A stretch of 64,000 nucleotides of DNA, taken from the NCBI GenBank assembly GCA_016800925.1, contig JABCPU010000093.1, forward strand, positions 124,001 through 188,000, read 5' to 3'. The DNA comes from Suillus spraguei. Its lineage: Eukaryota > Basidiomycota > Agaricomycetes > Boletales > Suillaceae. Position numbers and translations under genes: made by a program. How positions within the stretch are numbered: the stretch's first letter is position 1; the number at the start of each line of letters is the position of its first letter. This document shows positions 56,180 to 64,000 of the stretch, piece after piece. Under the pieces are notes generated by a model, which saw only the letters and a program-made list of their open reading frames with translations, did not search any database and was not told the origin of the DNA.

Positions 56180-57062
56180 CGTCTCCCGTCTCCCATCTCC
56201 CGTCTCCCGTCTCCCGTCTCCCGTCTCCCGTCTCCCGTCTCCCGTCTCCCGTCTCCCGTCTCCCGTCTCCCGTCTCCCGTCTCCCGTCTCCCGTCTCCCG
56301 TCTCCCATCTCCTGTCTCCTGCACCTCCCACATCTCCCATCTCCTGTGTCTCCCATATCTCCCATCTCCTGCCTCCCATCTCCCATGCCTTCATTCTCTC
56401 CTCCCCATGCTCTTCTGTCCCCCCATCTCTCCATCCTAATGATCATAGCAGCTTTTGAAACAAATAAAATGATTTTTCAAATGACAAAGTTCAGATTCTT
56501 TGATAGCCAAAATTATAATCAATCTAAGAAAAATCTATCAGAAGATGTTTCCTGAGAATGGGAGAGGACACTTCCAGCCTGCTGGCAACTTCCAACCTGG
56601 TATTGGTGCCTGATGGAGTAGCTTGTCATAGGTATCAACCTGTTCCTGACAATTTGACTATGCCTTTTGATGGTGCCACCACTCCTTCCAGCCCCTGGTG
56701 AGTTCCTTCTGTTTTTACCTATCAGCCATCTTCTGCAATTGCACTCATTTTTTGCTTTCCACTCCTTTGCACTCCTTTTTGGCTTCACTTTTGGCTTCAC
56801 ACTCCCTTTGGCTCCATCCTAATAATTTGGTTTTACCCCAGCTTCAGACAACCCATGGCAAATTCCACCAGCTGCGCAATCACGCATCACGTCACGCAAT
56901 CATACAATGGGACAACTGTGTCGGCACTTGAAAAAAAACCACGCGAGAAATTTCCAAAAAGGTGTTAAGCGAAATAACCGAGCTAAGCGTTCCCATGTGG
57001 CCTTTAGCGAAAGCCACGCGAGCTAGCGAACACCTTCCCACCTTTCCCCCCTTACTTTATAG
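55151..57062 (+). mobile_element. Hairpin/minisatellite module 3
   Basis: Same order again. H1 has TTT instead of TTC in its loop with an unchanged stem; H2 and H3 are identical to the other modules (H3 55262-55300). The array is 55624-56410. After the array there is a segment absent from module 2 (56460-56750), part of which is shared with module 1 (TGATTTTTCAAATGACAAAG, TCAGAAGA). The module ends CTTACTTTATAG at 57062, followed by unrelated DNA. Confidence 0.6.
55624..56410. repeat. 7-bp minisatellite array 3
   Basis: About 790 bp. Here the pure TCTCCCA block is at the left (55624-55790). A mixed region follows with threefold TCTCCCTTCTTGTG-type units (56030-56095), and the right end has a pure TCTCCCG block (56160-56305). 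The order of variant blocks differs from arrays 1 and 2. Confidence 0.9.
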
Positions 57063-58585
57063 ATTTTATCATCAAAAGATCACAGCGAAGGAAAGTCGCG
57101 ATCATCGCATATCCGGTGATGCGACGAACACCACCGTCCGATCAAGTTGGCGAGAAGAAAACCCGGTTTGAACTATTTGGTCCGGGAAACTTGTTAATAC
57201 CAATAGTGATACATTCACCGTCACATACATGTAATGTACCCTTCCTATCCGTAGTGGCGGCCCTCTCTCTTAAGCATCGGAAAGTCTTCCACAATATTGA
57301 GTCATGCTACCACGAACCAACAGGAAATCGGTTAAATTGCTCGTAAGACACCCCAGGGGATGATACACCAGACATCTCTCTGAAATCAGGAAGAAGAGAT
57401 GCAAGCCAACACGGGACCGGGGAGAAGTAACGTAACGCCGCTCGTATGCGAGGACATTTCTCAAATTGGCAGTTGATGAACTTATATATAGCCGCATCGA
57501 GCCACGTGTGTTCTCATCACATGATAGTCTCGAGATTTCCGTACTCACTGATGCAATGACGCCAAAATCCATTAGTGTGCCGATAGAGCCGGTATACATT
57601 ACTTACAATATCTAGGTACATGTCCGTGATGTGCTATTCAGTCGACCCAACTTGCGCGAGGTCGTTAAACCATTCTCCGGGGTCTTGACATAATAATGGG
57701 CCATGAAAGTATTGAATACCACTCAACATTGTCAGAGAATGCTTCTCACCGTCGATCGAGATGTGCCACTCTTTCACTCGACCAAAATCGATTACATAGC
57801 ATATGTTTGGGATCGTAAGGGAGGTCTCCGCAACATTTGTTCATATAACCTGCTGGTGCATCAAAGACTCTCATTTGTTTCTCACTCGGCAAGAGCGACC
57901 AGAACGGAATGAAGTGTTTTGGGACTAGAAGAGGTGTTGCTTGAGCTTGCGAATATCAATATATCAAAAAAAGTTATCAAGCTCCCCTATATCAATGCGT
58001 TTGACGTTGACATCTACCTCCGTCGCCACTATCGAGACCTTTAGAATCTTCCTCCGCGCGACCTCCGTCTACATCGAGTGCTAACTCTTGCACGTGAACG
58101 CCAAACTCGATATCAGCCACGAGTTCCTTCTCAAATAAAATCATTAGACCACTGCTTAAAATTCCTCACCGTGAAGCGCAATAGCACAGGGAACTTCATT
58201 GATAACAGATTCTGCGAAAACAGAAAAAGCTTGAATACCTTCTCTCGTCTTCTTCCTTGCCTCCAGGGCTTTTCTGCCATATCGCATACACACCATTCGA
58301 CTCTTCGCACTCTTTTTATTCATGACTAAGACGCGACAGAAGCATCAAAATTCTGTTTAACTTGAAGGGCTCCGCCAAGGGTAAAGGCGGATGGAACTGG
58401 CTTTCTCAACAAAGCCAAATCCATCAATTGCATCGGATTCGCCTTCGCCGTCTCCGTGCATGAACAATGGAAATCGTTATAGTACCTTCAACATTTATTG
58501 GGCAGGCTCTCCATAGCACGACGGTCGAGTTGCACCTGACACATAATAAGGGACATGTTCCAAGGCGGTAAATACACAAGGTGAA
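57063..58585. other. Region without recognised gene
   Basis: Several frames of 60-110 residues (for example minus 57270-57599 and plus 57703-57912) contain no domain I can name. The sequence is not obviously repetitive. It may hold exons of a decayed gene; nothing here supports a product. Confidence 0.3.
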
Positions 58586-58589
58586 TCAC

Positions 58590-59071
58590 CTAGTGTCGTT
58601 ATACAAGTTCCCAGCTGACCACAGCAGGGCTGTTCAAACAACGCGATAAGATCTTTTGGTGTAATCCTGGAAGGTGGTTAAGACTGTCGCTCGTGTAGAA
58701 ATCGTTATGATTCTGCAGCGCGAACTGGCGTACATATAGATCCATACCTCCTGTAGGGACGTCGATTTTCCTATTGCCTGACTAAACACCAAGTGAGATG
58801 TTGGCTGACCATAGTCGTTTGAAAGAGTGTTACGCGGCAAAGTAACAGAGACAAGCGTATCATGTGATGCAGTGCTGGATGACGTTGTGTTAGGTACGGG
58901 TTTCCAGTCATTCGTTAGTGACATGATAACATATAACGCTTGTTGTTCTGCCATCTGAATCACTGTATCAAGTTTCTGCAGTCTATTCGGTCCGTCATTG
59001 ATTGTTGTAGTGCCGTTCTGTACTGACCGAAACCACGTTCCACTCTTCAGAATGGTTGCTACATCTGTCAA
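58590..59071 (-). pseudogene. GH5 endo-beta-1,4-mannanase fragment
   Basis: The frame DVATILKSGTWFRSVQNGTT, then TINDGPNRLQKLDTVIQMAE with QALYVIMSLTNDWKPVPN, then LPRNTLSNDYG, matches the N-terminal half of fungal GH5_7 mannanases, secreted enzymes that cut mannan in plant cell walls. Downstream, FQDYTKR in one frame and LSRCLNSPAVVSWELV in another match the next conserved block (KxIVSRYxNSPAVxxWELANDP) only after a frame change. Stops follow where the catalytic acid/base Glu region should continue. The signal peptide and the second half, with the nucleophile, are absent. Confidence 0.62.
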
Positions 59072-60247
59072 TCAAGACGTAAGTACTGCTCTGCAGGGAG
59101 ACCGGGGAAAGTCAATAGTACTCGCTGGGGCATCCTTTCAAGTTTATACTATGTATCAGGTGGGTTACACATGGTAGGCGCTGTATGTACCAATGAGGAG
59201 TCTATTCGAACATCCGATCATTTTTTCAGCGCGGCACAGGAAGGAAGGCTGCTGTGTCGAACGTTTTGCAGTAAGCGAAGGGAGCACGAGGACATGATAT
59301 GGTATTGTGACATACCCAAAAGCCTCGGGCGGTAGAAGCCCATCTTTCTGTGATAATTGAAATGGATCAGAACCAAGCTTCCGCCGGGAATTAGGATGTG
59401 GCATCTGAGAACGTAGAGCGCGATCATGCAGTACTACGCGGTGTAATATGCAGTGCGCACATCCACACTGATTCTGATCAAGAATCTGAATTTATCATTA
59501 TGCATTGAAACAAAGGCAAGCAACAAGTTGTTCTTGCGGAGGACGGGATTGAAGAACCTGGTCCGTCAACGTGCTCGCAGCAAGGGCCAACTTTTCGATA
59601 TTGTTGCAACGTGCACGTGATTATCATCATCGAGCGCTGAGCCCTGCATTACGCATCATGATTATGTAGTTGAATAGCCCTTCTAAGAACAACAATCAGG
59701 CTCAGGGACCAGGGTTGCCTTTCAAATTGTATACACTCCAGGAGTTATGCTGATTCGGATTTATCCGGGATAAACAAGCGGCGAATACGTAATGTACCAT
59801 AACTGTTCATGTAGCGTTAACTGCTGAGCGATTATCGTGGTTCTCCTATGTCTCGGTATATACCGCGACCACCATACACAGCACTGAGCGCTGAGCTCGA
59901 GCCCCGTAACATGATTGTACCTTCGGAGATGAATGCCCTCCGATTTCATTTTTCGATGTATAATATCACACCTCGTAAGAATAGTTGATCCGCATCTCAT
60001 CACCTATTCAAATCAGGACGGTACAACTTAAAGATCTGGCGCTCGCCGGAACCGGGTTGGGTTAACCGTGTGGAGACATTGTGTCCAAGGTCAAGAAAGG
60101 ATTTGGCTCCAAGTCCCAACTGAGGTTCTTTCAGGCGGCAACGTCAAATAGGCAAAGCCTGGCAGTCCAAGTTTACGAAACGTGCGTGGCGGAATAAAAG
60201 CAGGCTTCTAATTCTACATGTTAACCCACTCTTGCGCAATCGCAAAT
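59072..60247. other. Intergenic region upstream of the bHLH gene
   Basis: No gene recognised. The first ~350 bp may contain decayed 5' exons of the mannanase fragment. GGAATAAAAGC at about 60190 is a weak TATA-like element ~55 bp before the bHLH start. Confidence 0.3.
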
Positions 60248-61323
60248 ATGCAGTTCCACCATGATGCACAAAGTAACCAGCGTCCCACGAGGAAAAGAAA
60301 AATTGCATCGCAGAGGCACTATCGAGAAAAAGAGGGGGATGGGTTCCAAGAACTCCGTAATGTGATCCGCTCAGTGATAGGGGAAACTCCCCAGACCAGG
60401 CGCGAAACGTTGAACAAAGGTATCGTTTTTCTGAAATATATTTTTGTTTGCATGATCACTTATCTCCGGACCCTTCACAGCTGCAGAACTACTGCGGGAG
60501 TTGTCCAAAGAACAAAAATATTCCCTGTATGAACCGCTCCCACCCTTGGAATTCCCGTCAAAATCTTCCAATGAAGTTGACGAGGGGTCTCACACGTCTT
60601 ATAGTACGCATTTTTGGGTCGTCGGAAACGTGTTGAATCTCATGGACATTCCTAGTAGAACCTATTGTAATCCCCAGCAACGAGACATGGACAAATGCTG
60701 TTGCATCATGGGGGAACAGTATCCAAATGTCAGATACAGAGGCAACGAGCTCGATGCTAGAGCGTCAGGGCTATCCTCAGGCAGAAATTCACTATGCCGT
60801 CGGCGGTGGGGACAACTGGAATTTTGTTCAATCAACCCCTTCGCAATTTCGACAGACCTCCTCTTTCTCCGCGCAGTGGAACGATCTGTCGCATATTCAC
60901 CTCAATATCGATCAAGTCCCATACTATGTAGAAAGAGTGGGAATACATTAGATTACACCTTAGAATTCGAGGCATCCTTTACACTTAGTCTTGCGGATCT
61001 GCATACTCTGTAGGTTTTAGTCGTACTAATTTGCACATATTATACCCTTGTCATATACACAACGAGTGGGTGAATGAGAGAAACAAAATAGTTCATCGTC
61101 CTGTCGGTTCTGACACAATATGCCGCTGTATCGCATCAGCCACAATGTTCGGATGCGAGAGATTAATTCGTGCTATGATAGTAATCCAAATGTGTCACCA
61201 TATAATGCTCATGACATATGGAATTTGCAAAGCCTTTCCGCAGCAGACGGAAAAAGTCCGCAGTGCGACAATAAGCTATTGGGTCAAGATGTATTTCGAG
61301 TACACATGCACGACGATATGTGA
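60248..61323 (+). CDS. bHLH transcription factor
   Basis: A nuclear DNA-binding protein. Exon 1 starts MQFHHDAQSNQRPTRKRKIA and holds the basic-helix-loop region: KIASQRHYREKEGDGFQELR, then NVIRSVIGETPQTRRETLNK. The HxxxE-type basic region (H in SQRHYREKE, then ER-like contacts) fits E-box binding. A GT...CAG intron (60421-60480) joins to AAELLRELSKEQKYSLYEPL, the second helix. Downstream exons are less sure. A frame with EATSSMLERQGYPQAEIHYA, ending VPYYVERVGIH, and another with HDIWNLQSLSAADG, ending VHMHDDM (stop 61323), look like a typical disordered activation tail, but the joins are my inference. The family is common in basidiomycetes and the targets are unknown. Confidence 0.65.
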
Positions 61324-61841
61324 GAGTTTGCATGCGCGTCCTTACCGGAGTAAAGAATTTTGTTCACTCTGATTTCAAGAAGTCACCACGGTGATCTTGA
61401 CGCAACAATCATCTTTACAAAATACGTCACGAGAAGTGTGAAATGGAAGCGTGCAGCTGTTGTGAACATGTAGTGACAAATGAACACGATACACTTGTGA
61501 TTGATTTCACTTTCATTTGAATGATAGGGCGAGCCTGTACAATAAATGCGACACCTTTACAGCGTCCGATATTAGGATAACACAAAAAGAGTGCACGACC
61601 AGTAACCACAGATTGTCACGGTGTTGGGGTGAGATGCGACCCACCGCAAGGATTACTTCATAATATGCGTGGCTGAGCCAAGTACTGGTAGATAAGTCAG
61701 CCACATGAAGAGTGGCGGAGATGGATAGATCAGCGATTGATCACATCGAAAAAAATGAGATAGCCCTATCACAATGATGATGTAATTCTGGGAACATGTA
61801 GCACACGCCTGCAACACCGTGACAGCAGGGAACGGCGACTT
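61324..61841. other. Intergenic region, nothing recognised
   Basis: Short frames only, with no motif or repeat that I can support. Confidence 0.3.
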
Positions 61842-62102
61842 GTGATCAAACCTTCAGCGTTCAGCGATGATTTGAACGCCATTATAATATTTACTATTGA
61901 GGGACTCACCGACACACAAAAAATGCTTCATTTAGCTTTACATAGGAAACCATCAACAAGTTGGTTATTGTTCCTTGAGAGATGTGGTAGCGGCGGCTGT
62001 ACCCACTGTGTAGGAGGCCGATCAAGCACGCACTTCAACCCAGAATCAAAAACACCTATGTGCGCGAGGAGTGAAAAATTTGGTTTGCAACAGTCCGAAT
62101 AG
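61842..62102 (+). pseudogene. Possible aspartic protease (pepsin family A1) remnant
   Basis: The frame TDTQKMLHLALHRKPSTSWL, then CGSGGCTHC, then STHFNPESKTP resembles the first active-site region of secreted fungal A1 proteases (GTPPQxFxLALDTGSSTSW, a Cys-Gly-Ser-Gly-Gly-Cys loop, then FNPxxSKT). The catalytic DTGS is replaced by HRKP, so even if translated it would be inactive. No second active-site block is found downstream. The match is short and the call tentative. Confidence 0.38.
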
Positions 62103-64000
62103 CCTCACGACCTAGCAGGCAGGATCGTCGGGACTCGGCACACTATCAAGCCGATCCGGAGAGGATGGAAATTGAGTATGCGCCCGAAGAGCCTATACGA
62201 AAGAGTTAAAAGCCGCGGTACAATGTTTCGAAAAATCGTTTATCGTTTAAACGTTGATCAAACGCACGAATCATTATGTAATTACTACTAATCCGTGAAA
62301 TTAATGAAAGTTTGTAACATTAAATAATTGTCAACGCAAACTGATGCATAATGGTAATCCTACGCTTTACCTCAAATGCTTACCTAGACATATAGGTTGA
62401 AATCGCTGAAATAGTGCGCCGCACCTACCAATCTGTGGTATCACCAGTTAAATTGAAGTGGATAGAATTAATTTTACGCTTTAGGGTGATGAAAATACTA
62501 TCACATAATCTTACTACGCAGTATCATGATTGTGCCGTTTGATACTACCGCTCCTGCACTTCACAGATCTCTCGTATGCTTTCGCAAACTTACCTTGTTT
62601 ATAAAGGCACTGGTTTGAACGCTTTGTGACGAGCCGACTCTCTGAACCTGACACTAGTGCAGGCCCCTTATGTTTCCACTCCGACAAAGTGACGTTATGA
62701 CTGTTAACATTCCCTCGGAGTCACTCTATCTTCCAGAAAACATGTTCAAGTTACCATTTGACCTGATTAAGTAAAGGTTGGACACCGCAAATTCTGTGTC
62801 AGACAAAGGTACAAATCTTTTTATGTATTGTCTTCTTCATTGTCCCGGCCTACTACTGGTAAGTACAGGTCGAACTCGCAGTCTTTGCGCAAAGCATTCT
62901 CTGCCTTTTCCAAATCCTAGTGCCCGCGAACGCTGCCACCTCTCTGCAACTTGCCCATCTTAAAAACAAATACTACTTCTGCTACAGATTATTACTACGC
63001 CGTTGCCATTTTTCAAAACTGCACATCATGCATCAAGACCAGGTGACACGTCTACGTCAAGATCCAGTACTAGATCCCCGCCGTGCCCGTAGTTGGCATC
63101 TTCCTACCAGTACCTGGTACCTTCATATCTTCTTTAGTGGTTTTCACCCCATTCTGGAACTCCTTGTAGTGCTACCTTGTGTACACTACCCTACTATATA
63201 CTAGTGCCTACATGCATATTCCTGGCGGTCATAATGCGTATACCGCATCTCCATTCCACCCAGCAAACCAAAGACACGGGAATTTTAGTTTGGTTCATGA
63301 TTGAAATTTCATGATATATAAAGAACAGAATACCTACTGACGAGGAGAGGTTATATTACATACCCAAGTGATGTATGGGAGGGTGGGACACGAAGGTGAA
63401 GAAACCAAATTGGTGTGTAGGGAAGCGCGCTGACGGCTGCCTTAAGGAATGCATTCGACTGGGTGCGGTTCGGACTCCAGTCAAGTTCACCCTGTCCGTC
63501 AGCATTAAGATATCCATAGGCTATGGAAGGCGAAGGTGTGCTGAGGCTGGAGGTAGAATTCAGAGCAGCTAGTTCGGCAATGGACGTTTGAGGGACGCGC
63601 GTCGTGAATGAGGCAGAACGACACAGAATAGGTATGCGCAAGTGCGGTGAACTTCGGCTTGGGAATGACAAGAAAAGATACTTACCGAAGTAACCGAATG
63701 GGTCTTGAGTGAGGCTGAGGCTCCGCCACTGATGTAGTTGACGTGTTCAGGGACTCGTGTTTCCCCACCTGGGCCTGCACATTTATTATTTGCACGTTCC
63801 GCAGCTTGCACAATGCGCGTTTACGTGACCTGTCAATTGAGAGCTGGCGTGTTTTTATCAAGAGTTCCCACTGCGCATTCTCATAGCTTCCGCGTTTGCC
63901 GCTTGGAACCCAGAGCTAATAACATCACTAGTTGTCTACGACATGTTCATTGTACTGCAGTGGATATGAATATGACGAATATAGACGAAGATAAACCTGT
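62103..64000. other. Region without recognised gene, with one unidentified frame pair
   Basis: 62103-63300 has no supportable gene. On the minus strand, 63569-63811 and 63351-63671 could be exons of one protein (SGGASASLKTHSVTS, a GTAAGT donor, then TSIAELAALNSTSSLS and GYLNADGQGELDWSPNRTQS). I do not recognise the family, and the protein would end at about 63351. It may be a real small gene. Confidence 0.3.

Noticed and set aside
52479..56555. Long ORFs (up to 343 residues, both strands) across the minisatellites
   Set aside because: They are six-frame translations of a 7-bp repeat (SPISHLP-type and WEMGDGR-type peptides) with no start context, introns or domains.
52069..57062. CRISPR-like array
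   Set aside because: Repeats are contiguous 7-bp units with no unique spacers, and the genome is eukaryotic.
62900..63200. Amino-acid permease fragment (LPVPGTFI in one frame)
   Set aside because: A single eight-residue match with stops on both sides is not enough to support a gene fragment.

Overview
The window is nuclear DNA of a filamentous basidiomycete, most likely an Agaricomycete. The evidence is genes split by many introns of about 45-65 nt (GT...AG, one conserved GC...AG pair), a DUF6532-type gene, a Plavaka-like zinc-finger transposase start, a Helitron remnant, C2-TPR-CHAT proteins of the kind common in mushrooms, and fragments of plant-biomass enzymes. No species can be named from sequence alone. 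Most products were recognised by reading exons by eye, so exon joins are models.

Layout. (1) 1-8285 is accessory and repeat-rich: the broken start of a Plavaka-like transposase, a ~110-bp tandem repeat, a decayed DUF6532 gene, three tandem tRNA-Leu-like units, then gene debris (a SEC14 5' fragment and the last exon of a geranylgeranyl diphosphate synthase). (2) 8286-24740 is a gene-dense housekeeping block: monocarboxylate-type MFS transporter (+), SEC14 lipid-transfer protein (-), ZCCHC10-like zinc knuckle protein (+), V-ATPase proteolipid c' (-), mitochondrial ribosomal protein L6 (-), APC amino-acid/GABA permease (+), ARC1-type tRNA-binding cofactor (-), F-box protein (+), 2-oxoglutarate/Fe(II) dioxygenase (-) and a histone-fold protein (-). 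(3) 24741-37790 is accessory again: an Na+/H+ antiporter pseudogene and a ~4.2-kb segmental duplication carrying two C2-TPR-CHAT protease-like genes, with a decayed copy of the splicing factor CLF1 between them. (4) 37795-50617 is housekeeping: small heat-shock protein HSP20, the SAGA reader SGF29, translin and the long RNA/DNA helicase SEN1. HSP20 and SGF29 have been partly duplicated in tandem and the two copies are pushed apart by 1.8 kb of unrelated DNA. (5) 50878-64000 is accessory: an internally deleted Helitron, three head-to-tail modules with TTC-loop hairpins and a 7-bp G-rich minisatellite, a mannanase pseudogene, a bHLH transcription factor and a probable aspartic-protease remnant.

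The functional genes form no single pathway. They cover basic cell biology: lipid transfer, vacuole acidification, mitochondrial translation, tRNA charging, splicing, chromatin reading and transcription termination. The striking theme is the amount of broken duplicate genes (SEC14, GGPS, NHA1, CLF1, TPR-CHAT, HSP20, SGF29, GH5, A1 protease) in the accessory stretches. The best candidates for something undescribed are the hairpin/minisatellite modules at 52069-57062, the tandem tRNA-Leu-like array at 4011-4450, and the paired C2-TPR-CHAT genes that have decayed at opposite ends.
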